A stretch of DNA of 64,000 bases. Source: an uncultured Lachnospiraceae bacterium (GTDB taxonomy: Bacteria > Bacillota > Clostridia > Lachnospirales > Lachnospiraceae). The notes under the pieces were generated by a model. It was given only the letters and a program-made list of their open reading frames with translations, made no database searches and was not told the DNA's origin. Position numbers and translations under genes: made by a program. Each line of letters opens with the position of its first letter. Position 1 is the first letter of the stretch. The stretch covers positions 26,705 to 90,704 of the forward strand of contig ONDO01000014.1 in assembly GCA_900316625.1 (NCBI GenBank), written 5' to 3'. This document shows, piece after piece, positions 51,695-59,585 of this stretch.

Positions 51695-52143
51695 TGGGAA
51701 CAGGAAAACACGGAGGTTTTGGCAATACTAAAGGGAACAAGACTCTTTTAAAATTGAATTTACAATTCTTTGCATCTAAGGTTTTTGAATCCGGAGGGCA
51801 TATATCTGAAAAAAGTTTTGAGGGTTATAGGGAGTATTTCCTTGGAAAGTCGGCTAAGCGAATTGCTAAAGAAATGGAAAAACATGGTTATAAGGTTAGA
51901 ATAGAGGATTCGCGACATAAGTTTTCTAAGGCTAAAAGAATTGTTGTTTTAAATCCATCAAAAGAACGCAATGTTTCAGTGGTACAAGTATCGCCTGGGT
52001 CACGTAGACATGGAGATACAGCTTATGTAAAGGTTAGTACAACTAATGAAGGTAGATATAAGATTGTATCAAAAAAGGAATTATATATTTCTGACGGGAA
52101 GGAAACAGCAAAAATATATTATCCAAGGAGGAAAAGAAAATGA
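51694..52143 (+). CDS. Phage/MuF-type polymorphic toxin-like protein
   Basis: 149 residues, strongly basic (ends RRKRK). The N-terminus HGGFGNTKG is a short motif I know from stand-alone polymorphic-toxin-like proteins of Firmicutes, and LNLQFFASK (21-29) is the segment common at the start of phage head proteins and their toxin fusions. The C-terminal domain has VVQVSPGSRRHGDTAYVKVSTT (97-118), with Arg104/105, His106, Tyr111 and Lys113 as possible active-site residues, as in small RNase-like toxin domains. GTG start with GGAGG seven bases before. It overlaps the next, acidic gene by four bases (ATGA), the classic toxin-immunity layout. Activity is inferred. Confidence 0.6.
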   Translation: MGTGKHGGFGNTKGNKTLLKLNLQFFASKVFESGGHISEKSFEGYREYFLGKSAKRIAKEMEKHGYKVRIEDSRHKFSKAKRIVVLNPSKERNVSVVQVSPGSRRHGDTAYVKVSTTNEGRYKIVSKKELYISDGKETAKIYYPRRKRK

Positions 52144-52610
52144 TTAATATGAGTGAAAATATATTACCATATAAAGGATTAGAGTCGTTTAAATTTGGTG
52201 ATAAGATTGAATCTGTACGACTTATGCTAAAGGAAGAAAAAAATTCTTTTGTTCAGTGTATGGGAGAAAAACAGTATATTCATCCTGAACTGAAGAACGA
52301 AACTATAGTTATTAAAGATAGTATAAAGCTTTATTTTGTAGACGGAATCTTATTTGAAATCGGATTGGAAAATGGTTTTAAAGGACATTTACCAAATGGT
52401 ATTTGTATTGGTATGGATATTGATAAGGCTGTAACTGTAGATCCGGATTTAGAGTATGATGACGACGAGGAAGCATTTGTATCTTCAAAAGGTTATACCG
52501 TTATTGATGATGTCACATCTAACCTGGTTTCATATATTGAAATCTATGTTCCGGAAGTAGAAAATAGCGAGGATTTTTTTCAGTATGATTGGTTAGAGCG
52601 ATTCAAATAA
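52140..52610 (+). CDS. Acidic immunity-like partner of the toxin-like protein
   Basis: 156 residues, acidic (including DPDLEYDDDEEAF), with no signal peptide or membrane segment. The sequence alternates short strands (SIKLYFVDGILFEIGLE) like many cytosolic immunity proteins of SMI1/Imm type, but I recognise no named family. ATG 52140 overlaps the toxin-like stop and has AAGGAGG eight bases upstream. The repeat copy B begins nine bases after the stop. The immunity role is inferred from the gene order, coupling and charge complementarity. Confidence 0.6.
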   Translation: MINMSENILPYKGLESFKFGDKIESVRLMLKEEKNSFVQCMGEKQYIHPELKNETIVIKDSIKLYFVDGILFEIGLENGFKGHLPNGICIGMDIDKAVTVDPDLEYDDDEEAFVSSKGYTVIDDVTSNLVSYIEIYVPEVENSEDFFQYDWLERFK

Positions 52611-52618
52611 AGAAAAAC

Positions 52619-52693
52619 GCATAGATGAAAGCTGGTAACAATCAACTATGCGTCCTTTTAAAGGATATGCATAAAGCAATATCCAAATTCGTG
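52619..52693 (+). repeat. Structured direct repeat, copy B (right of toxin cassette)
   Basis: 75 bp, partner of copy A at 50870-50943. Stem ACGCATAG/CTATGCGT (from 52617) encloses GCTGGTAACAAT; then TCCTT/AAGGA and GGATAT/ATATCC stems. A 71-codon open frame runs through it but has no ribosome site and is not called. Confidence 0.85.
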
Positions 52694-52743
52694 CTTATTT
52701 ATTTTAACATATGTATATACAAATCGCAATTGATTTTAAAGCA

Positions 52744-52767
52744 CGCCTTTGAAACCGCCTTTGAAAC
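52744..52767 (+). repeat. 12-bp tandem duplication
   Basis: CGCCTTTGAAAC occurs twice head to tail (52744-52755, 52756-52767), at the right edge of the AT-rich block, mirroring the short tandem repeat at its left edge. Confidence 0.85.
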
Positions 52768-52854
52768 CTTTTCCACCCCCAACCACAAGTGGAATTTACT
52801 TTTTCAAGTCAACAAAATAGAATTTGCGCTGAACCAATAGAGAAAGGAATACAT

Positions 52855-53313
52855 ATGTTAGAAGTAGGAACGAAGGCACCGGAGTTCGAACTGCCAGATC
52901 AGAATGGAGAACTTCATAAGTTGAGTGATTATCGAGGAAGTAAGGTGATTCTCTACTTCTATTCCAAGGATAACACCGCGGGTTGCACCAAGCAGGCTTG
53001 TGCATATTCTGAGCTCATGCCGCATTTTCGTGAAAAGGGCGCTGTGGTCCTGGGGGTAAGTAAGGATAGTGTCGCCTCCCATAAGCGCTTTGAAGAGAAA
53101 TACGCACTGGGCTTTACACTGCTCGCAGATCCCAATCGAGAGGCAATCGAAGCATATGATGTCTGGCACGAGAAGAAACTCTATGGCAAGGTCTCTATGG
53201 GTGTAGTTCGTACGACTTACCTGATCGATGAAGAAGGGGTGATCGTCTTCGCCAAGGCGAAGGTTAAGGCAGCAGATGATGCTGAAAATATGCTTCAGGT
53301 ATTCGAAGCATGA
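52855..53313 (+). CDS. bcp: Thioredoxin-dependent thiol peroxidase (peroxiredoxin, Bcp type)
   Basis: 152 residues from ATG 52855 (AGAAAGGA upstream); the frame extends into non-coding DNA before it. The peroxidatic site is NTAGCTKQACAY, with the resolving Cys five residues later, the atypical two-Cys arrangement of Bcp. Removes hydrogen peroxide and organic peroxides using thioredoxin. Its stop overlaps the yaaA start (ATGA), so the two peroxide-defence genes are coupled. Codons return to the host pattern here, marking the end of the foreign block. Confidence 0.94.
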   Translation: MLEVGTKAPEFELPDQNGELHKLSDYRGSKVILYFYSKDNTAGCTKQACAYSELMPHFREKGAVVLGVSKDSVASHKRFEEKYALGFTLLADPNREAIEAYDVWHEKKLYGKVSMGVVRTTYLIDEEGVIVFAKAKVKAADDAENMLQVFEA

Positions 53314-54098
53314 GGATCATATTATCACCTGCGAAGAAGATGCGTGTGGATACAGATTCTCTCGCTCCACGATCTCTGCCATCCTGCCTTCAAGAGACAG
53401 AAGGATTGCTTTATTGGCTGCAGAATCTGAACCAGACCGAGCTTCAGTCGCTCTGGAAGTGTAATGATAAGCTCCTTGCTCTAAATGTAGACCGACTCTC
53501 TCATATGGACTTACACCGGAATCTTACCCCGGCAATCTTAGCTTATGAGGGTATCGCGTATCAGTATATGGCGCCTTCTGTATTCGAGGAGGGACAGTTC
53601 GATTATGTTGAAGAACATCTTCGCATATTAAGTGCTTTCTATGGAGTACTTCGGCCACTGGATGGTGTAACTCCCTATCGACTTGAGATGGGAGCGAAGA
53701 CGGGAGAGATTGCTACTGAGCTAACTAAGGAATTGCCAGCTAGTCTGTATGAGTATTGGGGGAGCAGAATCTATGATGTGGTGATTGATGGGGATAAGGA
53801 TCAGAAGGCTGGTCATACGATCATTAATCTTGCATCAAAGGAATATTCAAAATGCCTGGAGAAGTTTCTTCGACCTGAGGACAGATATATCACGATTACA
53901 TTCTGTGAGATGTCTGGAGAGAAGATGGTAACAAAGGGAACCTATGCTAAGATGGCAAGAGGTGAGATGGTTCGCTTCATGGCAGAACACAAGATAGAGA
54001 ATGCAGAAGAGATCAAGCGATTTGATCGAATGGGATTCATATATCGCGAACAGTTATCGAGCGAGACAGAGTATGTCTTTGAAAGGGTTAGGGAGTAA
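53310..54098 (+). CDS. yaaA: Peroxide stress protein YaaA
   Basis: 262 residues, usual family length. Signature MRIILSPAKKM at the N-terminus, then YEGIAYQYM, LRILSAFYGVLRPLDGVTPYRLEMG and INLASKEYSK. In E. coli YaaA limits free iron and protects DNA during peroxide stress, which suits the coupling to bcp. ATG 53310 overlaps the bcp stop. Confidence 0.95.
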   Translation: MRIILSPAKKMRVDTDSLAPRSLPSCLQETEGLLYWLQNLNQTELQSLWKCNDKLLALNVDRLSHMDLHRNLTPAILAYEGIAYQYMAPSVFEEGQFDYVEEHLRILSAFYGVLRPLDGVTPYRLEMGAKTGEIATELTKELPASLYEYWGSRIYDVVIDGDKDQKAGHTIINLASKEYSKCLEKFLRPEDRYITITFCEMSGEKMVTKGTYAKMARGEMVRFMAEHKIENAEEIKRFDRMGFIYREQLSSETEYVFERVRE

Positions 54099-54115
54099 TC
54101 TCAGGTACTAAATAC

Positions 54116-54175
54116 GCCGCTAAAACGGGCATTCCTCCCACGACTTACAGAAGTCGGGGCTTCCTGCCCTGCGGC
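54116..54175 (+). mobile_element. IS200/IS605-like end scar (nested hairpin, no transposase)
   Basis: Three nested stems: GCCGC/GCGGC (54116-54120, 54171-54175), GGGCA/TGCCC (54127-54131, 54165-54169) and CGACTT/AAGTCG (54141-54146, 54151-54156). The core ATTCCTCCCACGACTTACAG resembles the right-end hairpin of IS200/IS605-type elements next to tnpB. No tnpA or tnpB remains in the 220-base gap. Could instead be a terminator-like structure for yaaA. Confidence 0.4.
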
Positions 54176-54318
54176 ATTGGTGAAATCTCCTACGACAGGT
54201 GACGAGGGAATACACTTTGAGTTCCTGATTCCTCTTCTTTAAGTGTTGTGTGATGCACTGAGGATCGAACAGTGTTCACTTGTGTGCATGGTGAAACATA
54301 TTGTAGTGAGGTTGTTTT

Positions 54319-55458
54319 TTGACAAGTAATGAACTATTATCTGCCCTTGCTGAGAAGGATATTATCTGCTGGGGTGAGGGGAAGCATTTTCGAAATATTA
54401 CATATCCATTTCTCTGTAGGAGTGGACTAGTCGAAAATCTGCGTGGTTTTGTAGATGGCCCTGGCGCAAAGAAAGTAAGCATTGGAGGGAGATCTTTCCC
54501 TAAATATGACAAGAGTGCTCTTGCTGGAATGAATCATGAGAAGACAGTGCTCCTGATTACGGTGACAGGATATCTGGAAATTTTATCGCAGATTAAAGAT
54601 TCGCCTTACATTTCTGACATAATATCGATTCCGTCTATCTATCTAGAAGCACTCTATGAAGACCAGATGATGTTAGATGCGCCCAAGCCTCCGGTGCACT
54701 ATCGTAAGCATAGTAAGCAGATGATTCCGAAGATTATCCACACCTTCTGGTTCTCGGATCAGGAGGAGATCAGTCTGCCTCCGAGATACAGAGCCTGTCT
54801 TGAGTCGTGGAAGAAGTATGCACCTGATTACGAGATTAAGATCTGGACGCTTCAGTCTTATATGGCAAAGGATTGTCTCTTCTTCCGACAGGCGGTAGAG
54901 GAGAAGATGTGGGCATTCGCGACGGATTATGCAAGAGCCGATGTCCTGAGAAGGTACGGTGGTGTCTACATGGATCTCGATGTAGAGATGCTTCGCCCGA
55001 TTGATGACCTGCTCACAAATGATGCTTATATGAGCTTTGAATCTCTGGACCGGATTGAATGTGGTTCTGGAATGGGGGCGGTAAAGGGGAATCGAATTCT
55101 CGAGGAAATCTGTGAGAGTTATGAAGAGCGTCCTTTTATCAAGGAGGACGGAAGCATGGATCTCTCCACCTGCCCGGTTCGATTCACGAAGGTCATTGAG
55201 AAACACGGACTCGTGAAGAATGGTGGTTTTCAAGAAGTGGAAGATATTACGATATATCCTTTCGAGGTGCTCACGGGCAAAAGCTTTGATACAGGGATTG
55301 TCTATCGGACGGAACTTAGTTATACACTTCATCATCATAAGGGGAGTTGGGTTCCGGGAACTGCGAAAGATGCCATGGAGAGAAGATACAGGGAGATAGA
55401 TGGTTTTCTACAGAGCCTTAGGAAGGCAGGGGACATCAGTTCTCTGATTGTCCTGTGA
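54319..55458 (+). CDS. Glycosyltransferase with DXD motif (GT32/Och1-like)
   Basis: 379 residues. The catalytic half (from about 136) has IPKIIHTFWF, then DYARADVLRRYGGVYMDLDVEML with the metal-binding DxD, and ECGSGMGAVKGN, as in capsular-polysaccharide GT32 sugar transferases. The first 130 residues form a Rossmann-like lead domain (IICWGEGKHFR) seen in some of these enzymes. TTG start at 54319 with GTGAGG eight bases upstream; no in-frame ATG fits better. No operon partner on either side. Confidence 0.85.
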   Translation: MTSNELLSALAEKDIICWGEGKHFRNITYPFLCRSGLVENLRGFVDGPGAKKVSIGGRSFPKYDKSALAGMNHEKTVLLITVTGYLEILSQIKDSPYISDIISIPSIYLEALYEDQMMLDAPKPPVHYRKHSKQMIPKIIHTFWFSDQEEISLPPRYRACLESWKKYAPDYEIKIWTLQSYMAKDCLFFRQAVEEKMWAFATDYARADVLRRYGGVYMDLDVEMLRPIDDLLTNDAYMSFESLDRIECGSGMGAVKGNRILEEICESYEERPFIKEDGSMDLSTCPVRFTKVIEKHGLVKNGGFQEVEDITIYPFEVLTGKSFDTGIVYRTELSYTLHHHKGSWVPGTAKDAMERRYREIDGFLQSLRKAGDISSLIVL

Positions 55459-55500
55459 GGTTTTCATCATATAACTCCCACTACCATTTTAGATTAGTCC

Positions 55501-56367
55501 ATGCTACAATACGAACATATGTACGGTATACACGATATTATTCAATTCCAGGAACAGAATAATGGTTTGCCAATGGTTTCCCGAAGGGAGCTAGACATAG
55601 CCTGCGAAGATCTCGCAAGATTCTTACAGGAAGAGCACTTTCATGGGAATCCGGATGCTACGAATATCACACTCCTGATGCAGATTCTACGTGAGGAAGG
55701 CTGGTCTTATTTCGGGCGATATCCCGCCCAGTCGAACCTTCTCGGAGGATGCTTCGAGAAAGGTGGTCAGTTCACGGTTCTATCTGAGGACAGAAGAAAA
55801 TACGAGAAGTTACAGATACCAGCGCACAGCATTCTAATTAACAAGAATCTGTATCAGAGAGAGAAGCAGTTTCAATTTCGATTTGTACTAGCCCATGAGA
55901 TTGGACATGCCCTTATGCATGAAGATTTCTCTTCCTCCTCTGAAAATATGAAGGAATATGCTTCCGGCTTGCAGATTCGGATGGATGGAGATGAAGTCTT
56001 CACCAACCGCCAGGAAGGACGCCTAAGAAGCGCATATGATTGGATGGAATGGCAGGCAAACACCTTCGCATCCTGTCTGTTAATGCCACGCAGGCTTGTA
56101 ATGGAAGTCACAAGTCTGGTCTGCGAATTAGAGTTCGAATGCAAGGAAGGTGCAAAGCAGACAGATCAAGAACGCAAGGAAGAAGCAGTCTTTTTGACTG
56201 CACTTCAAGATAAGTTATTTGCAGATCACCAGTTAGCAAGCGAACTCCTTGTAACGATTAAGGATGTCTTCCGCGTATCAGAATCCGCAGCCTTCTACAG
56301 ATTACGGTCTCTTAACTTATTGCCAGAAGAGTCACAACTATTGCCATCCGGAATTGTAGTTTATTGA
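55501..56367 (+). CDS. Second ImmA/IrrE-family metallopeptidase, no XRE partner
   Basis: 288 residues. Zinc motif LAHEIGHALMHEDF (about 130-143) and WMEWQANTFASCLLMP with the third ligand. The C-terminal 90 residues are helical and may form a winged DNA- or partner-binding region (AAFYRLRSL). Unlike the 50.3-kb copy it has host-like codons and no XRE gene beside it. No clear ribosome site precedes the ATG at 55501; an in-frame ATG at 55519 is an alternative. Substrate unknown. Confidence 0.85.
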   Translation: MLQYEHMYGIHDIIQFQEQNNGLPMVSRRELDIACEDLARFLQEEHFHGNPDATNITLLMQILREEGWSYFGRYPAQSNLLGGCFEKGGQFTVLSEDRRKYEKLQIPAHSILINKNLYQREKQFQFRFVLAHEIGHALMHEDFSSSSENMKEYASGLQIRMDGDEVFTNRQEGRLRSAYDWMEWQANTFASCLLMPRRLVMEVTSLVCELEFECKEGAKQTDQERKEEAVFLTALQDKLFADHQLASELLVTIKDVFRVSESAAFYRLRSLNLLPEESQLLPSGIVVY

Positions 56368-56414
56368 AATAACAGAATCTGTTTTCGTAATCGAGTTTGT
56401 GAAGGCAACTATTT

Positions 56415-56463
56415 CCGTCACAAACGACCATGAAAAGCTAGCCCGTCACAAACGACCGTGAAA
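56415..56463 (+). repeat. Two 21-bp direct repeats upstream of helicase gene
   Basis: CCGTCACAAACGACCATGAAA (56415-56435) and its copy (56443-56463, one A-to-G change), 28 bases apart centre to centre. Each contains TCAC...(A/G)TGA half-sites. The second ends 18 bases before the helicase GTG. Likely a tandem protein-binding site. Confidence 0.85.
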
Positions 56464-56480
56464 CACATAGGAGAAACACA

Positions 56481-58634
56481 GTGGAAGAATTCCAGAATCT
56501 AAACGAATCGCAGCTAGACGCCGTTACCAGCACCGAAGGCTACGTCCGCGTTATCGCAGGCGCAGGCTCCGGTAAGACCAGAGCGCTCACGCACAGATTC
56601 GCATATCTCGTGAATGAACTCGGCATCCTGCCAAGCCATATTCTCTGCGTAACCTTCACGAATAAGTCCGCCAACGAGATGCGCTACCGCATCCAGAAGC
56701 TCACCGGCGATAACGATACAGGCTATATCAATACCTTTCATGGCTTCTGCGTCTTTGTACTACAGGAAGATTCCCACGCAGTATCTTATCCCAAGAGCTT
56801 TCTCGTTCTCGATAATTCCGATGTGAATGATATGCTGAAGATCATCTATGAAGAGAAGCATCTGTCACTACGCGATATGACCTTCTCGAAGGCCAGAGAT
56901 ATGATCGAGATCCGAAAGCTCGGCACGGAGCCGGATTATTTTCTCTCCATGATCCGCATGTCTGTAGATGAACTGAAATTACGCTATGAAGCAGCGGACA
57001 ATGCTGCAGACGCCATTTTCTACGGTTATCTCTACCAGGAGAAGAAGAACTTCGGTTTGGATTATAATGATCTGATTAAGTTCACGCTCTACATTTTCGA
57101 AGAAAACGAAGACATCCGCCTCAAGTGGCAGAAGCGCTTAGAATACATCATGATTGATGAGTTCCAGGACATCGATGGACTCCAGTATGAACTCATGAAG
57201 GTTCTGTCGGATTATCATAAGAATCTCTTTGTCGTAGGCGATCCGGATCAGACAATCTACACCTGGCGAGGTGCGAAGGTGGATTATCTCCTTGATTTCG
57301 ATAAGAACTTCAAGGGCACCAGGACCATCATGATGAATGAGAATTATCGTTCGACGCCGGAGATTATCGCTGTTGCGAATGATCTGATCCGTCACAACGA
57401 GAAGCGTATGGACAAGAACCTGCAGGCTATGCTGGAGAGTGGGGAGGAGGTGCGTTCTCATCACGCGGATACGACCATGCAGGAGGCAGAGTGGGTCGCT
57501 TTGGAAGTGAAGCAACTTCATAAGAAGGAGAGGATGCCTTATCGTGACATGACCCTCCTCTATCGTGCGCATTATGTCACGAGATCCTTAGAAGAGGCAT
57601 TCATTCAGGCGAAGATTCCTTATACCATCTATTCTGGAGTGCAGTTCTTCGACCGCCAGGAGGTGAAGGATGCCCTGTCTTACCTTCGCATGGTTGCCTA
57701 CCAGGACGATCTGTCCTTTCGCCGTGTGGTGAACCAGCCCAAGCGTAATATCGGTAAGAAGCGTATGGACTTCCTCGAGGAGTACGCTAAGGAACATGGA
57801 ATAAGTCTCTGGGAATCCTTGCTCTCTACCAGAGAAGATGAGATCTATAAGGGAACGGATGCGGAAGGCTTTATTGCTTTGATTGAGAGATTTGGTGCTA
57901 CCGCAGAAGGAAAACGCGTATCGGATCTCTTCACTGAGATTCTTGATGCCTCTGGTTATGAGGCGGCCCTTCGTACCGAGGGAGCCCAGGACCGGCTGGA
58001 TAATCTGGCGGAACTGAAGCAGTCTATCTATGAGTATGAGGTGACCTGTGGTGAGGAGGCAACTCTGCCGGATTACCTGCATCATATTGCTCTCTATACC
58101 AATACGGATGTGGAAGTAGAGGGAGATAAGGTGAAGCTCATGACCGTTCATACTGCAAAGGGATTGGAATTTCCGACGGTATTTCTGGTAGGAATGAATG
58201 AAGGAGTATTTCCATCCAGAAAGGTTCAATCTAAGGAAGGAATGGAAGAGGAGAGAAGACTTGCCTTTGTTGCGATAACCCGTGCCAAGGACAGACTCTA
58301 CTTCACAGAAGCTATGGGCAGGAACTTCGATGGCTCTCCCAGATATCCGTCCAGATTCATACTCCAGCTGAAGGAAGGGCTTGTGACACATGAGCCAGCA
58401 CTGGATCCAAACCTGGTAAGAGAAGCGATGGATGAGATTCGCTTCCATGAACTAGCTGAAAGAGACCCAGAGGATCTCTTTCAGGTAGGAACTCGTGTCG
58501 TCCATAAGGTTTTTGGCCCTGGAACAATTACAGGAATCGATGCGGAACTGTCCGCTTATGTTATTCGCTTTGATAAGTTCGATACGGACAGAGAAGTGTC
58601 CTTTAAGGCTAAACTTGCGAAGGAAGAGGGATAG
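56481..58634 (+). CDS. pcrA: UvrD/PcrA-family ATP-dependent DNA helicase
   Basis: 717 residues of superfamily-1A helicase: Q-motif LNESQLDAV, motif I AGAGSGKT, Ia FTNKSANEM, II IDEFQD, III VVGDPDQTIYTWRGA, IV YRS, V TVHTAKGLEFPTVFLVG and VI EERRLAFVAITRAKD. The C-terminal 60 residues have a VFGPGTITGID module as in PcrA tails. Acts in repair, replication restart and clearing of protein from DNA. GTG start with AGGAG eight bases upstream. Preceded by two 21-bp repeats that may control it. Confidence 0.92.
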   Translation: MEEFQNLNESQLDAVTSTEGYVRVIAGAGSGKTRALTHRFAYLVNELGILPSHILCVTFTNKSANEMRYRIQKLTGDNDTGYINTFHGFCVFVLQEDSHAVSYPKSFLVLDNSDVNDMLKIIYEEKHLSLRDMTFSKARDMIEIRKLGTEPDYFLSMIRMSVDELKLRYEAADNAADAIFYGYLYQEKKNFGLDYNDLIKFTLYIFEENEDIRLKWQKRLEYIMIDEFQDIDGLQYELMKVLSDYHKNLFVVGDPDQTIYTWRGAKVDYLLDFDKNFKGTRTIMMNENYRSTPEIIAVANDLIRHNEKRMDKNLQAMLESGEEVRSHHADTTMQEAEWVALEVKQLHKKERMPYRDMTLLYRAHYVTRSLEEAFIQAKIPYTIYSGVQFFDRQEVKDALSYLRMVAYQDDLSFRRVVNQPKRNIGKKRMDFLEEYAKEHGISLWESLLSTREDEIYKGTDAEGFIALIERFGATAEGKRVSDLFTEILDASGYEAALRTEGAQDRLDNLAELKQSIYEYEVTCGEEATLPDYLHHIALYTNTDVEVEGDKVKLMTVHTAKGLEFPTVFLVGMNEGVFPSRKVQSKEGMEEERRLAFVAITRAKDRLYFTEAMGRNFDGSPRYPSRFILQLKEGLVTHEPALDPNLVREAMDEIRFHELAERDPEDLFQVGTRVVHKVFGPGTITGIDAELSAYVIRFDKFDTDREVSFKAKLAKEEG

Positions 58635-58751
58635 GCGTAATAGCAGATGACGTACAGGGTTCGCATTTGTCTCTAATATAGGACTGATAGGCCTGCACTA
58701 GATTTTTGAAACCATTTATAAAGTTGAGTTTGTATTTAGAAGTGAAGGATA

Positions 58752-59288
58752 TTAGTCTTCCTTAACTGCTTTCTTACCTTCGTAGAATCTGCCATTCTCA
58801 TCCATACGGAAGATGACATTGCAATACTTGTAGAGAAGCTTGGAGAGAAGATATCCGAGGATGCAGATGGAGATGATCTCACCGATCCCGATGGTAACTA
58901 GGAGGAACCACCAGGCATCTTCGAGTCCGAGAGCAAGCTTAAGTACAAGGGGAACGACAAACATGTTAGCTACAACCGGGGGAAGGGTGAAGACGAATTT
59001 GGTCTTACGGAGCCAGTAGGTTCCGAATGCACCGATCAGAGTTGCTAGAGATCCGAAGACGATGTCCCAGATAGTTGCAGAGGTCAGGATGTTAGAGATA
59101 ACACATCCGATGAAGAGACCGGGAATCGCTGCAGGAGTGAAGATCGGAAGCACGCAGAGCGCTTCGGAGATTCTGATCTGGATGGCACCGCTAGCGAGGT
59201 TAAACGTATTGATGAAAAGCGTCAGAACCACGTAGAGAGCAGCGATCATTGCAGCCTGGGTAATGTAGATTGCACGTTTGTTTTTCAT
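58752..59288 (-). CDS. queT: QueT-type queuosine-precursor transporter
   Basis: 178 residues with five to six membrane helices: AAMIAALYVVLTL, the IQIRISEALCVLPIFTPAAIPGLFIGCVISN segment diagnostic of the QueT/DUF988 family of ECF substrate-binding components, and IGEIISICILGYLL. Imports preQ0/preQ1-type deazapurines for queuosine in tRNA, presumably with a shared ECF energising module not encoded here. A preQ1-I-type riboswitch sits directly upstream and contains the ribosome site (AAGGAG), which supports both calls. Confidence 0.93.
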   Translation of the reverse strand: MKNKRAIYITQAAMIAALYVVLTLFINTFNLASGAIQIRISEALCVLPIFTPAAIPGLFIGCVISNILTSATIWDIVFGSLATLIGAFGTYWLRKTKFVFTLPPVVANMFVVPLVLKLALGLEDAWWFLLVTIGIGEIISICILGYLLSKLLYKYCNVIFRMDENGRFYEGKKAVKED

Positions 59289-59296
59289 ATTAATTT

Positions 59297-59340
59297 CTCC
59301 TTAGTTTTGTTTTACGTGAGGATGGTTTCGAACTCACAAG
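59297..59340 (-). promoter_or_regulatory. preQ1-I-type riboswitch controlling queT
   Basis: Minus-strand order: stem GTGAG, loop TTCGAAACCATC, stem CTCAC, A-rich tail GTAAAACAAAACTAAGGAG that contains the Shine-Dalgarno. This is the layout of the preQ1-I aptamer (short stem, C-rich loop, A-rich tail folding back with the tail end pairing to the loop). Because AAGGAG is inside the pseudoknot partner, control is probably at translation initiation. Ligand identity is inferred from family and from queT downstream. Confidence 0.82.
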
Positions 59341-59345
59341 GTGAT

Positions 59346-59374
59346 ATTCTAACACGGATATAAGTTGTGTTCAA
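59346..59374 (-). promoter_or_regulatory. Promoter of queT riboswitch transcript
   Basis: On the minus strand TTGAAC (plus 59369-59374), 17 bases, TAGAAT (plus 59346-59351). This predicts a transcript beginning within a few bases of the aptamer. Confidence 0.65.
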
Positions 59375-59381
59375 TAATTGC

Positions 59382-59410
59382 TTGAAATTCAACAATCATA
59401 AGAGTAACAT
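59382..59410 (+). promoter_or_regulatory. Candidate promoter of OPT transporter
   Basis: TTGAAA (59382-59387), 17 bases ending ATAAGAG, TAACAT (59405-59410). Same design as the echA promoter at 37027. The 175-base leader downstream includes a small AGTGG-AAAA-CCACT hairpin (59465-59478). Confidence 0.55.
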
Positions 59411-59585
59411 GAATGACGTTGTGATACAGATAGATGAACTACGTTCACGCATCAATACGTTAAAGTGGAAAACCACTAAACTGTAATTGAATGAAGTGCG
59501 ATGAAGTGTGGATTCATGGCTCTTGACAGGGAGACGTTATCACAACCTTTGGTAACATTTTTCATTATTAATGGGGGAAACTTCA

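Noticed and set aside
52625..52840. 71-aa frame starting in repeat copy B
   Set aside because: Runs through the structured repeat and a tandem duplication, no ribosome site.
49482..52855. tRNA-Lys as the attachment site of an integrated element
   Set aside because: The foreign block lies on the 5' side of the tRNA, there is no integrase, and I found no copy of the tRNA 3' end at the far side.
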